From Gonatopus flavifemur (taxonomy: Eukaryota > Arthropoda > Insecta > Hymenoptera > Dryinidae), in NCBI GenBank assembly GCA_018340375.1, contig JAFFJZ010000003.1:15934001-15998000 (forward strand): DNA of 64,000 bases, written 5' to 3'. The translations under genes and the position numbers were made by a program. Each line of letters begins with the position of its first letter. The stretch's first letter is position 1. Below, one piece after another: positions 36,137 to 48,941 of the stretch. The notes beneath the pieces are model-generated. The model made no database searches. It worked only from the letters and a program-made list of their open reading frames with translations, and was not told the DNA's origin.

Positions 36137-36487
36137 CATTTTCAGATATTCTTGTAGAAATTATTGCTGGAAAATAATTGTAACACCCAAAATCTGTAAC
36201 TGTGTGGGGGTGAGGTAAATCTTGTATAGAACTCAATTTATTGTTAGAATAATTTAAAGGTATATCGATGCTTTGGTTGAATAATTGATTAACTAGTTGT
36301 TTCAAAACTATAAGCGACAAGACAATCGTATTGTGTCGTTGCCATTCAAAATGTGTTGATAATTTTTAATCAATTTGGGGAAGTTCAAATTTCTAAATAT
36401 GTATATAATATTACAACTATGTTGTATTTATTCATGCTATCTATATTTAAATGTTTTTCATCAGTGAGTCGAATTGGATTAATCGAA

Positions 36488-36493
36488 AATAAA
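36488..36493 (+). terminator. Polyadenylation signal AATAAA, gene C
   Basis: AATAAA about 350 bases past the gene C stop codon. The spacing is longer than for genes A and B, so an alternative signal may be used. Confidence 0.4.
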
Positions 36494-36639
36494 GATTTTT
36501 TTCAAAATCTCATATTCCGGTTAATCTTCTGAAAAACAAGAAAACAAGGTATAAAAAAGTATGATTATGTCACGGAGAAGAAGAAACTTTCCGTTAAATC
36601 AAAATTCGATGTGACAATGATATTTGATTTTGCTGGGTA

Positions 36640-37000
36640 GATTTTCGTGAGAGAGCAAATTTTTAGCTGTGACAATGAGTTATATGCTATCACAGCAATT
36701 TTGTTAACTGGGGCAGCGCGTTGAGAAAACTGTTCAGATGCTGTGACTGAACATTAAGTGAAATACAACTTCAAATAAGATATCTTGTTGTTTCAACTCG
36801 ACATTGGTTTTTCAACTAAAAAATCTTGTGGAAAGAAATAGTATTCCAGTTCAGACAATTTAAATTCTGCATTCGATGACAGTTTTCTCTCGACTCCTTC
36901 AGCAAAATGTGTTTATAGATCACATTGAAACATCTTGTGTTAGATAATCATGTTGCTCTCCCAGCAATCCAGTCAACTGCGGCAGCAAATTTTTAGCTCG
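36640..37000. repeat. GCTGTGACAGC-type repeat remnant
   Basis: Contains GCTGTGACAATGAG, GCTATCACAGCAATTTTG and a later CAGCAAATTTTTAGCTC. These are the same words as in the 12.6-, 23.7- and 38.4-kb elements, but the ends are degraded. Confidence 0.4.
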
Positions 37001-37239
37001 GTTCTGTATATAATACATCGATTTGTTATATCTGCAAATTTTTCTTCTCCGCACGTGCGTTGTAAAAAAGAACATCGGATTCTTATGTATTTTGATCCCC
37101 GAAAACGTTTCTGCATTTCAGTTTTTAGGGATTCCCTAGGTCGTCAAAATCAGCAACATTGATGCCAGAAAATCAGCACAGGACCGAAATAACCCCTTCG
37201 ATATAAACCCATTCATGATCACAAGATCTGTCTATTTCA

Positions 37240-37745
37240 CGCCAAGTTTATATTTATTTATTCAAAATTCTACGGGTTCAAACCCATTACAATAAAAAAA
37301 AGAAGAGAAATAAAAAGTACATAAATCATATCATCTGGCAAAGTAGAAATTAAATTTTATAACAATATCAATATAACAAATGTAAAAAGTATAAATCATT
37401 GAACAAGAAATATATCTTATTTAGTTACCATAACACTCCTCAATTTAGCTTCAAGGCTGAATAAACTGCTCATATTAAAAATATCCAGCCAAAGAGAACA
37501 ATCATTTAATAATGTACACATTCTGTGCACAGGCGATCTATACTCCAACGATCTAGTTAGGATATCAACATGAAATATATTCTGATTATTACGAAGCAAC
37601 CTCCCTGGAACATGTAGACCAAAAAGCAAGAGCAAGTCACTGCGATCAATGAGATTATTTGAAATTTTGTGTGAAAAACACAAATCAATCTTTTTGAATG
37701 ACATTTCAATCGTTGGAATATTTAACTGACCAGATATTTGTCTAT
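37240..37745 (-). mobile_element. Non-LTR retrotransposon 3' fragment
   Basis: A minus-strand open frame (37704-37417, 95 codons) has the layout seen at the C-terminus of LINE reverse-transcriptase proteins. It carries VPGRLLRNNQ, then an R..Y..P..RM..LLN stretch, a DIF motif and a final F...L tail. The 3' side (low coordinates) ends in an AATAAATAAATATA-type tail, as expected for a 5'-truncated LINE. No endonuclease or RT core is present, so it is dead. Clade not assigned. Confidence 0.6.
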
Positions 37746-38329
37746 AGTCATGATCATCATACCGTATTGGATTACCAATTGAATAAGCAACAAAACGAAA
37801 GAAGATGTGGATTTATCGAATGTATTTCGAAGAATATATTCTATCCATATTTTAAAGAGACCGTTTTATAGATGTTAAGCACATTCACCGAGCGTACGTA
37901 GTCGAATATACGACGGTACGTCAATCGAACGTCGATTGAATGAATACCGTACCCTCTGAATATACTATGTATATTTCAAATAGTATCATTGGTACATTCC
38001 ATAAACGTTCTATATACGTTTTCCTTATCTCATTCGTACATTTTATGAACATTTGTATTTTGTATATGCATTTGAAAAGTTTTTATTTCGGATATTATTA
38101 AGTAATTTTATATTTGAAGTGTCGATTTTTTCTATTTTATCAAATTACTTTGAGTAAGTTCGATAAAAAAATTTGATCGATACAAAAACCACGAGAGAAT
38201 CTTGAGAAAAATATAACAGTTTTCTACCCAATAACAAGATATATGAAATAAACATTGAGCTGAATCGAAGTTCAGTGTAAAACTCCGCTTGCATACCTGA
38301 TATTTTCACAATATTAGACAAAGAAAGAA

Positions 38330-38590
38330 ATTTGCTGTGATAATGAAATCTGAGTTAGCTGGGTCCCTTTTGCTGTGTCAGCAAATTATTTCTTATCCCA
38401 GACATCTCGTTAACCACGATTTTTTAGCTGGTATTATATGTAGAATTGCAAATAAATTTTGCTGGAAAAGTCAAGATGTTTCGCTGCCACAGCTGAATGA
38501 TCCCTCTCATAGCTAACAAGACTGCTGTGATAGCAAAAAATTCACAACAGCAAAATCAGATTTCGCTGTCACAGCGAATTTGTTTCATCC
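38330..38590. repeat. GCTGTGACAGC-type MITE
   Basis: Multiple GCTGTGATAGCAAAA, GCTGTGTCAGCAAATT and CGCTGTCACAGCGAATT palindromic words. The left part TTTGCTGTGATAATG mirrors the right. Between gene C and the minus-strand 39.8-kb gene. Confidence 0.5.
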
Positions 38591-38599
38591 CTTGAGCGT

Positions 38600-39757
38600 T
38601 GAGGACACGACACGCATCATAAATGAACTGAATTTCAGATCCTCATCGGCAAAGGGTTTAATCGCAAATAAATTCTATACCTATTACGAAACATGGGAGA
38701 TTGTGAAAAATGTTCAAATTTGATCATGATAATCAATACAGAGATAGAAATGGGAATAAAACCAGTATCACATTCAATTAAAAACAGTTTATTCTTGGTA
38801 CATTTCGTTTAATACGCTCGAAATCATCAAAACATGTCCCAAAACGAGAAACGTGATCCCAGCGTGAATTTGTTCCAATTCTCGTTTGGTATACACTCTT
38901 CACGCATTTCCCTGATAATTTATTTGCATCAGAATACACGATTCCAATTCTAAATCAAACTTGAAGTTTGATAAGTATATGGGGCGTTTCATGCCAAATA
39001 ACCCTTCCCTAATGAAATTTAAGATCTCGTTGGATTGAATTGAATTAAAAATCATAGACACCTCGGATAGGATTCTTGTTTCATTCAGTTGGAAACATTT
39101 ATATTTATATGCACATGACAAATAATCCATACAAAAACTCATACACAAAAAAATGCGTTCTGTAGAACTAGCAATAAAAGCATTGTTAACATTTTATTGT
39201 TGAATATACAATATGTGTTGCTCTTATGGCAACACAGAGTTGTCTTGTTTACAAAGATCAATCAACTCATTGATGTTGATATTCATATTTTTTTATCATA
39301 AACTTTGTTCGTAATCCAGCAATGCCTACTACTGCAGGTTTTTCTTCGCGTATTATGCATTCAGGACTATACAATTCATTTGAAATTCGAGATTTTCAAC
39401 ACTGAAATCAAAATTCAATACAGCAATTTTATCAAGAAACTTCAATTTATTAATCCTCAGTACACAAACTTATTTTTTCAGATGTTTCAGATAAAAATTT
39501 CACATGAAGCAATCAATACACCTCATAAATTAATGTTTTCAATATGATAACGATGGAATGATCGTTCTTATGCTTTTACGCTGAGGAAAAAGCAACATGT
39601 TCACAGAAATTATATTCGCATGGTCAAGGATTGAAGTTTAAAATTCGGTCGTGATTACGAAAATATAATAATTTGCGAATCTTTGAAGTTGATTTGAATT
39701 TCAATGAGATGTCAAAACCTTTTTTTTTCAGATATCAGCTCACGGAATATCATAGTC
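38600..39757. other. Intergenic, 3' side of the minus-strand cluster gene
   Basis: AT-rich with no supported gene. Open frames at 38900-39148 minus and 39305-39547 plus have no splice or motif support. Confidence 0.45.
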
Positions 39758-40348
39758 TCATTTCGTTGGCTGACCACCGAAAATAACGTCCATTGTAGGA
39801 TCGGCAACCATTTCAGTGCCCATTCTAATGAAATTCTTGATCAAACTGGGCACGAATATAGGGGGTAATTCGTTGAGAGCATCTTCAAAGACTTGACTCA
39901 TTCCCCCTCTTTCTTGAACTCCTCTACACACAGTACCTTCTCGCAAGCTGACGGTGCATGGTAAAGAACCTCCCAATATTCTTCCAAAGAAACCGTTGGT
40001 AACCATTTCTATCTCTTGTACAAAGGAATTAATGGCGTCCATGGTTTCTGTTACCGCAGGTCCGATCAAAGGAAGCGATTCGGTCCAATTCGTCAACTTG
40101 TCCATGAACTGCGTTACCTGATCATCCATCGCGTTCATCACCGCACGTTTACTTATACCATCTTTTTTGTTTTAATAAAAAAACAAAAATGAGTGAATAA
40201 ATGGGAAAATCACGTTGAAAAGAATATCGGTGAATGGCAATAATGAAAAATACTCACAATCAGCACCCCTCGCCTCGACATTAAAAGCAAAGAGAACCAA
40301 CAGAACTGTTGAACACAGAAAACGTTGATTACACTTTAGAAGATTCAT
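39758..40348 (-). CDS. Small secreted protein with LPCT...VC motif (cluster gene D)
   Basis: Exons 40348-40258 and 40161-39758 on the minus strand join in phase 1 (GATT|GTGAGT; AAAAAG|ATGG) to give 164 residues. The start at 40348 is preferred over an in-frame upstream one because the signal peptide (about 9-26) then lies at the terminus. KR at 35-36 is a possible processing site. The body is helical-looking, with an N-glycosylation site (NWT at 55) and GGSLPCTVSLREGTVC, whose cysteines (99, 109) match LPCT...VC of the 12-14 kb gene. After this comes FEDALNELPP and an amphipathic tail. The intron is only 96 bases and its pyrimidine tract is poor. Opposite in orientation to the other cluster genes. 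Function unknown. Confidence 0.75.
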
Positions 40349-40428
40349 ATTTCTCAACTGAAGAGAACCCTCTCGCTCGGAACCTATACTAACAAACAGT
40401 AAAATCCGCGAAACAATTGTCACTTTCC

Positions 40429-40434
40429 TTTATA
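40429..40434 (-). promoter_or_regulatory. TATA box of cluster gene D
   Basis: TATAAA on the minus strand (AGCTTATAAAGGAAAG) lies 80 bases upstream of the start codon. This is nearly the same spacing as the TATA box of gene B. Confidence 0.55.
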
Positions 40435-42570
40435 AGCTTTCCCTGAACTTTAACTGGACACGATGAACAGTTACAACTGATATCTTTCGTGTCTTATTTA
40501 TGCATTTGCATCATTAATTCGCAAACACCTTGCATCATTCACCCCTTTCGTCCCAAGATTACCAGTCCCGTTCGGTCATCGTCGATAGATAGTTCTTCAT
40601 TTTCGAAATGACGTTTAAGTGCGAGGTGTTTTAGTTAAAAGTTATCGGTAAATCATTGGCAACGTGGAGTGTAATTACGACCAATAGCTAAATCACGTGG
40701 CAATAGAAGTACACTCGACTTGTGAAAACTTAATTATCATTCTAGAGTTTGTGCTCTGAAAAATTTTTTGCTGAAAAATAAACTGAAGATTCAATCCCCT
40801 TCCTCGAATCGAATAATCGATAAAATTATATCGAAAAGAAATTTGAAACTGAAGAATTGTGTATGTTATTGTTATTTAGACAATCGCATTTGGAGTTTTG
40901 ATACAGAGGAAGACAATTTTCATACAATCTCGATATGTTATCCCGGTAACTGTGATTCACGATTGCAACCTGTGGTAGATTTGATCGCTGTAGTCTGATT
41001 GAAACATCATCACCGTGAGAAAAACAATCAATTACTCTTCGCGAGAATCTAATCCCATTCAAACTCGTCTGAAATTTTTCGGTTGTCAGTTTATAAAAGT
41101 TAACGAATAAGGTTTCAGTTTTGTAACTAACGAACTTCAATCCTCCCACGGTCTAAAAATCTGAAATAGAAGAAGACAACAATGAATGACCCATAAATCG
41201 GTTGATTTGCGTAAATTACACCTCGTTCTGCGTAATGTCATTGCTCCGTGAGAAGAGTATTATGACAGAGTATCTCTCAGCACGATTCTATCGAGAGAGA
41301 AAAAGAGAAGACAGACAGACAAGCAGACTTTTACAGGCCTGGCCGGAAGTGCGATTTGAATTGATTTGGTAAATCCAAACGAAATTCGATTCTAGAAAAT
41401 AGTTTGTGACGAGGATACGATGTATTCCATTTGAACATTGCTTTTCACACAAGCTTTTTCAGTGGAATGAGATGTAATATTATCAATTTTTTTCTCTTTA
41501 CGATCTTTTTTTTACTTCATTGCTACACCGTGTCATAAATAGTTTGTTGTAATCGGATCCAAAGTCTTTTCAATAATCACAGTGGGTCAGAAGGCTGATC
41601 AAGGCTGGTGTAGTAGTCCCAATTGAGAAAACAATATTCATTCTCAGGCTTATTCTACATCCACGAGCATAAGGAAAGGACTCGAGTGTTCATTGCTCTC
41701 ATTAAAATTGAACTTCATACTGGGTGTATTATCTTGCAATCAGCTTTAAAAGATGATGATGGGATCAGTAGACTTCAAAATGCATAAAAAGATATCTTGG
41801 CACAATGTTGGATACTGAGAGAAAAATTTCTGTGAACAATAAATATAATATTCAATCGAACAATCGCGACGAAATATTCAATCAATTGACAAAATCAACC
41901 AAATATTCAACATTCTACAAAATACTTCATCATCAAAAACCGAGATTTGATTGAATGAAACTTTATCTACATTAATCAAATATTTGTTGGAATTTTATGA
42001 TCAAGGAGAATTCAACATATTCAGTTTCAATCCTGGAACATTTAAACTGGGTTTGAAACTGGGCCACATAATTGGCCATGTTGATTCATACATATAGAAT
42101 TGGATTAACGATCCAAAACACGTAGAAAAATCTTATTTACGACGCCCCTACATTCATTCATATTCCATTTTTTGCATTCAAGCAGTGCATTTTTACAAAC
42201 CAAGATACAATTCGAACAGTTAATTTTTCGATACGTTATCTATCACTCATACGGTTATCGCCGATGCATAATAATTTCAAAATGCATAAAGTAAAAAGAT
42301 GTCAACGTGTAAGAATTATATACCAGCTAACGAAGACAAATAACGTAAAGTAGAATTACGCAACTTGAAGGACACCACTTTCAATAACTATAATAAGCAT
42401 CAGTCGTTCCATAGAATCAAATATTACATTATTCCTTCCATAGCATCCGAAACTCTTTTTTAGAATGAATTCTGCGAATTTTATAGTATGCAACGGTGAT
42501 GAAACATCTCAGCCGAGCTGAAAATTTTCGGATGGATGGGATTCCCAAATCCCCATACATACCTATTCTC

Positions 42571-42820
42571 AGTGATACCAGCGACCCCTGAAGATGCAAC
42601 CAAAACCATTGTTTAGAAAAAGAGATAACCAAAACTATTCTGACAAAATACTCGAAAGCGAAGTAATTAAATAAAAATATCGCTCTGTATAAACCTTCTT
42701 CGATCAATAAAGATGGTCTGTACAGAGCGACATTTTCCTTTTATTGCTCTATTTTCGAATAATTTGTCAGAAAATATTTGGCCGGGGTTGGATCGTCAGG
42801 GGTCGCTGGTATCCCCTTAA
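42571..42820. repeat. Foldback MITE, second copy of the 2.0-kb element
   Basis: AGTGATACCAGCGACCCCTG at the left and CAGGGGTCGCTGGTATCCCC at the right are inverted repeats, with the CGCTCTGTA motifs facing each other inside. The right terminus here agrees better with the left than in the 2.0-kb copy. Confidence 0.8.
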
Positions 42821-45049
42821 AACCACACAGAAAATGATCCCAAGAAGTCCAATCTGGCTTATGACGTTGAAATCACTCCATTACCGCATTTCAAATTGCT
42901 GATTTCTTCCAGTGCAGAAGCTGTAAGACTTCTTTGATTCCCACCCGGGCTTATTCAGTTTCCGTATGACCCAAGTAACCTCGGATGGTAACCGGACAGT
43001 CTCGTGCGTTCTGATTGGGTTCGGGGTCGCCCAGTTTGTGAAGCAAAATCGATTTTATAGATCTTTTCATGGAGAAAAGAAGTAAAATTGTCTGAAAAAT
43101 CATTTTGATCGTTTTCAAAATTACCTTGTTTTACAATTCATACAATGAGATTTCCTGTTGGAAAAGTTCTTAAATTTAATACGAAATTCTTTATGAAATA
43201 TCATATTTTCATGTTAAATTTCTAAGACTGATTCTTAAATTTGATATGAGTTTAGTATGAGTTTCACAATTTCTTACTGGAATATAATAATTATTTATCA
43301 AAATTAAGAAGGAAACTCTCAACCTAAAGTTCAAAATTCAAAAATACACCCTGTGGAAAAGATCTTATAAAAACCAATACGTGGAACCTATGAGAACTTG
43401 AGATATTTGTATGAGAGTTTTTTCAGGGATTTATGAGACCTTATAATACCGCTACGAGAATGAATAAGTGCAAAATTGAATTTTATCGATCTTTTTAAGC
43501 CAATTTGGAAAGTCTCATAAATATGAAAATTTCCTATGAGATTTTGATGTATTTTTTTCCAGGAGATTACGAGAATGTATCAACACTTATCAGACTCTTT
43601 CAATAGGGCATGCAGAATTAAAAAGACTCAAAAGGTTATGCTATTTTCAGAAAACACTTTCAAAACAATCCATTATCATTCAAAGATCCTAGACAACAAA
43701 ACGTTCGTTATCATCCTTCTCATTATATTCAAGATACTTTAGAAACAATACGAGTGCATTTGAATAAACTCAAGGTAAACATTCTCTCAGAATCTAATGC
43801 AAATAATATTAATATATCCTCAATTGTTCGTAAAATTCAAATGTGCAATTTCATTTCATTTCGTTGATTTCCCTTGACATAACACATTCCGACACAACGC
43901 GTAATTCGAACAAAAAACATCACCTCACCGACGTTCGTCACGGTTTTTTAATTTTATGCATACGTGTAACTGCACAAAGCATTTACGGCAAATCGCGACG
44001 AGAACGATGATGGCGTGCATCAGGTAGATCTGTATTGAGATACGATTATGTTATATGTCCGACTATCTGATCAACGTAAACCATAGAGACATTTTTTTCT
44101 AACCAATCAAGTACTTGTCCGAGAAAACAGGATGAAATATATATGGCATGTGATTTTTTCCTCTTTTGCGCGATGAGTATTGCCAGCAGATGTTAGAGGG
44201 AAGAAAATGTACGCAACGAAATACAAAGTATTGGAGGAAAAAATTGACATTCGGCACTAAACAAAGCGATGATTCAATTGGCACAAGGGCGAATTTTTCA
44301 ACTACGAGTCGGAAGATTGGAACGTTCGTTTACAGAGAACAGTATGATGTGAAGTCAAACTATTCGAAAATACTGTGGGGGAACAAAAATATAAATTTGT
44401 CAACCATTTTTGGATCGAGGAAACAATTCTTCCTCTAGTACAAATTTGATCGGGCGTTCCCTATTTTTAATAAGGTTCTGATCAGGTTAGAATCCGGAAA
44501 TCGTGAATAAGGAAAATCTTATGAGGCCCTTACAAGGAACTCATCTATTGAAATAGGATTGTAACGCAGGGGTACAATAGGGTTTGGATGAGATTCCCAT
44601 AAAATCGACCTGATAAGAAATCAGGCATGCCTCGTCAGGCCCTGGTATTTTCCCATCCAAAGTTTCTACTAGTTTCTCATCAAATTTGAAATAAGGACAT
44701 CACATACAGCAAATTTGGATATGGCATCCGTCAGGTATCCGATAGATATTCAAATGTCCGTGCAATATCCATTTGACGTCCATTACACCACATTGGATAT
44801 CCTAAATATCCTGTATATCCAATGGATATCTTATGGATCATTAATTTACTCAATACTCCTTAAGTTTAAATCAATAACATTTCACAGGTTCTGCAAATAC
44901 TAATCGATTATTGAATGCAGTCTATGAAATTTCAACATGTCATCAGTGAATAATCAGTGAAATCTCACTGCAAAAGTCAGTCAATGTCCTCTGATTTTGT
45001 AGAACATGGACACTAATTTACTGTTCTCCCTGGTGGGAAAGGTTCTCTA

Positions 45050-45210
45050 AAAGTCTCTGAAAATTACAGAGATTGTCAGTGAAGAGTTTTTCAGAGGTTT
45101 TCAAAGGTGTTCACAATTTTCCAGAGGTCCCAGTGTTTTTCAGACAAATTCAGGGGTTTTCGGAGATATTTCATAGATATTCAGAGAAATTTTCAGTAAA
45201 AACCATGTGT
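45050..45210. repeat. Degenerate tandem TTTTCAGAG-like repeat
   Basis: Units such as TTTTTCAGAGGTTTTCAAAGG, TTTTCCAGAGG, TTTTTCAGACAAATTCAGGGG and TATTCAGAGAAATTTTCAG follow each other at irregular 10-25 base spacing. Low-complexity, non-coding. Confidence 0.45.
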
Positions 45211-46140
45211 CCAATCAGCAAAAGTGTTTCAGAATTTAACAAGAATTTTATAGATTTTTAGATTTGTTCAGTGAGATTCAGAAAAGTTTTCACCAGGACT
45301 ACTACAATTCATGAGAATTAACTGTTCCCATTTTGCGAGCAAGGAACATTTTCACAAGTTCCAATTTAATGATTGAACCCTTCAGTACGGCAGACTCAAC
45401 GAATTCACTTGAATCCCATGAGAAGCGTATAACGAACATAGAAACAAGTGAATCAACCTTCGCGAGTCATGTAAAATGGATAGATCTTTGATCACTTTCA
45501 CAGTAAAAGATTTGTTAAAAATTTAGGCTGATTCTGTAATTTTTCACAACAACAGATCCAGAAAGTTTATCTGAATATTCAGATGTATTACATTCTATTC
45601 GTCCATATTATTGTGAATTGTCAAAATATATTTCAATATTCGGATGAACTTTCAGATAGGTTCGAATAGTGGATGTCATAAACTGCATAATTGGTCTCAA
45701 TTTTCAGGAAACTTCTTTAGTGTTGTTATCTGTTTTTGCTGAGTCAATGACGATTGGCGATTTTGACAAAGTTGATTTTCTTGACGATTGAAAACAAAGT
45801 ACACAAATGAAAAAGTTTGATGAAATTCAAATTCAAAACAAAGGTGATCTACATAAGAAAAACCAACCTAACGTTGCGTAACGACCTGGATGAGCAAGAG
45901 TTGGAGTGCCGCATGGCGCAAATACCCCGATAAACTGAACGAAATAGAAATGTAGGAATGACGATGAGCAGTGCTTTTTGTCGCAATGAAAAGGTAATGC
46001 TGTGGTAAAAGATTCGATAAATTCGACCTATTTCTTCGTGGAAGATGAATTTAACAATCCTAATGTTGTTCAAGGATTGTTGATGAGCTGATCCTGGTGT
46101 ACGATTATAATGTATTCTTATATACTATTATTCGCGATCA

Positions 46141-46310
46141 GTGCAGTGCCTGTACTGGATCAGTACCTGGCCGGCATTAAGCTCTCAGTACTGGTTTATC
46201 AGTACAGGCACAGTACTGTGTTTCTATGTATCCAGTACTGATCCCATATGTGTTGGCCAAGTGTTGAAGACCCAATACTGGCCCTGTACTGCACCTGTTG
46301 TCAACATTGG
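46141..46310. repeat. Repeat built of CAGTACTGG palindromic words
   Basis: At least six near-copies of CAGTACTGG, CTGTACTGG or CAGTACAGG in about 170 bases, in both orientations. It is bounded by GTGCAGTGCCTGTACTGG and CCCTGTACTGCAC, which pair as inverted ends. Probably a MITE or short satellite. Confidence 0.55.
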
Positions 46311-48196
46311 CATTATTCGGATTTTCCTGATTGGGTAGTTTGCCAGTTTCTGAACGGATTCCACGTGAGAAATTTTTTTCTTTCACTTTTGTACAATCGT
46401 TAATTTTCAATTCTTCATAATTGCATTGAGAGTTGATTTATACGTGATTTGACTTACAATTTTTGCTACATTATATCACACTTCAAGGAATGATTTCGTA
46501 ATCAAAATGTCATTTAGATATGATAGAAATGTTTTGCACCATGAAATTTGCTTCCACCACGTATCTTTGAAAATTAAATCAGAAATTTCTAACAGCATAG
46601 TTGCTAAATATGAACACGACAAAGTGACAAGAAAGAGAATAAATATGCGCGTGTATGGATATAGCCCACATGCGTGTATCAACTAATTGACTGAATGAGA
46701 AAATATCTATAAGAAATGAATGAGAAACGAAAAGAATAAACAGGGAGCAATCTTACACAATAATACAAATGACATGTATAAGCGACAGTTGAAAGTAGGA
46801 CGAGTTGATATCAAATTGTTGACATAATCCATAAAGTGATGAAGTGATGTTAGAAATTTCTTAGTTTGTACATTTGAATTTATTTCAAGTTGATGATGAA
46901 TTGGGTATTCATTTCATTCTCTCAAATTCAGCATAAAAATCAATGTTTGATTTAGATTGTCTCTGTATACGAAAGAAAATGAGAACTATTTATCCTCCTT
47001 TCTGAAAAAAGTATGTCTACTTTTTCTCTTACTATCTAAAAACCACGATGTCACCTTTGACTCTGTGTCATAAATGCTTCTCTGTTGACTGATAAGTTCA
47101 AGAAGAGGACTATTGTGTTACATCAGATGGTAATATACACATGGTTGTTGTACCGTTGTATTTCGAAATCACGATATCTTCCATTAACGCCAGCAACGAA
47201 CACTAGGAAAAAAATGTGTCGTAATGAGAATAGACATGACAAGAAGGATTGGAAATTGTGTGAAAAGCTGTCGCATTTATTAATCATCATCACCCGCAGG
47301 ATAGGTTTCCATGAATCGATGGACAAACAATTTTCCCACTTGAATATCCTCTTAGGATAAGAAATTCGTTGGGAGAGGAATGCGTTTTCTCTCATATTTG
47401 CAAATTTTCTCAAAAACAATCTACCCATTAGATATTACAATTTAATGACCCAAAAGGTGTTTGACAGAATTATTATTGGATCTAATTTCGTACATCTTAT
47501 AATATATAATATATATTATTCAAAACCTTTGTAAAAAGTTTGTAAAATATGTAGAAAACTCAAACTAAATAAATTATTACTTCACAACTTATTTAACTTG
47601 TTTAATTCTGTAATGATCAACCAACTACTGATTTCAAAGCAATGTGTAAAGAGGATAAAATAAGTAGTGAATTATACACACGATAGCTCTTCTTGAGTAA
47701 ACATGAAATAAATGATGACGCTAGGATTGATTATTGTATTCTCGATTTCCTCATATGATCATTATCATTACTATGATCACCGAACCGCGGCACAGGTTTC
47801 TTAGATGAAATCACGTAATTATCGTTGACCAAAAAGTTCACGACCGTAATCGCATATCCATTCAAGCTTTGTTCTTCTCTTTGTTCATTCGAAAAACGAA
47901 TTTACACAACGAAAGTGAAGGAAAGTGATTCCTCGCCCCTTATGAAGAAATCCTATGCAAATGATATGATAATCTCACGATATCCTGTATAAAATTTATT
48001 CCATAAACTTGAGGAAAAATATATCTTCCCATTTGAAATTGTATCCAAATTATGTAGAATTCTTACGTAGAATTTTTTATTCTATCGCAAAAATTGTATT
48101 TATTTAGTCTCTGGTTCAAGTTTATCTAGAAGAGAATGGTTCGAAATAGCGAGAATTTTTATATACGTTAAAAGTCTTTTATTCTAATAACTTCAA

Positions 48197-48597
48197 TTAT
48201 GATTGGGAATCAGATGGGCCCCAGCTAGTTTTCTCAGATGTTAGGTTGGTTTCTAGCTAGTTTTGTAACACTTTTTCTGGTCTGTGCCCATCCAGGTGTC
48301 ACAGGAGATTGCTAGAATGAAAATGAAGTTAAAATGTATTTTGAAATGTAATCTCAAGTCAAGAACGTTGCTTTTGAATTTATCTCAATAAAATAATCCC
48401 GAGTGACAAATTGAAACGTTTGGGCTTCCTTTTATTCCTCTGACCAACAATGCTACTGTACGATAAGTTGACGCATGGAAAATCTACATAAATCACCTGA
48501 ATGTTTGAGCGCTGAAGTCAAATTGGCTGAAATGTGTTATCCAGTTGGCCCCACCTGAGTCCCATCTGGTACGTCCTATCAATTTCCATTCTAGGAA
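48197..48597. repeat. MITE copy L, inverted relative to 51.7 kb
   Basis: Matches 51750-52170 in inverse orientation over about 400 bases (for example TTTCTAGCTAGTTTTGTAAC and ATAATCCCGAGTGACAAATT). It lacks the CCCTGGTAGAAAT end seen in the other copy. Confidence 0.75.
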
Positions 48598-48941
48598 TGT
48601 TGTAAATTCTACCATTTTCGCGCAAATGAAAATCGAAGTACACAATCTCCCGTTTTGAATTGAAATAAGTTACATCCGAGCATCCAATGAATTTTGCCGG
48701 CTAAATTGAGTCATCGAATTTCACGAAGGTCACGAGATAGAATTCTACGTAAATACAACGGTAATGAAACCAGTTGGACTTCCTATTCTAAAATTACGCA
48801 CTCGTTTTCTTTTTCAGATCTTTTTCCAATGAATATCTATGGAAAATTTGGAACATATCATAAAACGAAAGAACCTAAATATCTCGACGAATGACCTGAT
48901 TTAATTGTCTGTCGCGACTACAACGTTCTCAGGAATGTTTG

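Larger units (their letters stand above)
40440..48190. other. Long gene-poor interval with repeats
   Basis: No gene could be built here. Minus-strand frames at 46476-46682 and 45849-46073 are hydrophobic but lack joinable splice sites. Notable content: the 42.57-kb foldback, ATATCC-rich sequence at 44715-44840, a loose TTTTCAGAG repeat at 45050-45210, and CAGTACTGG words at 46141-46310. Low-complexity AT tracts occupy much of the rest. Confidence 0.4.

Noticed and set aside
46476..46682. Hydrophobic minus-strand frame resembling a receptor helix
   Set aside because: No in-frame acceptor on its 5' side (stops lie directly before it) and no linked exons.
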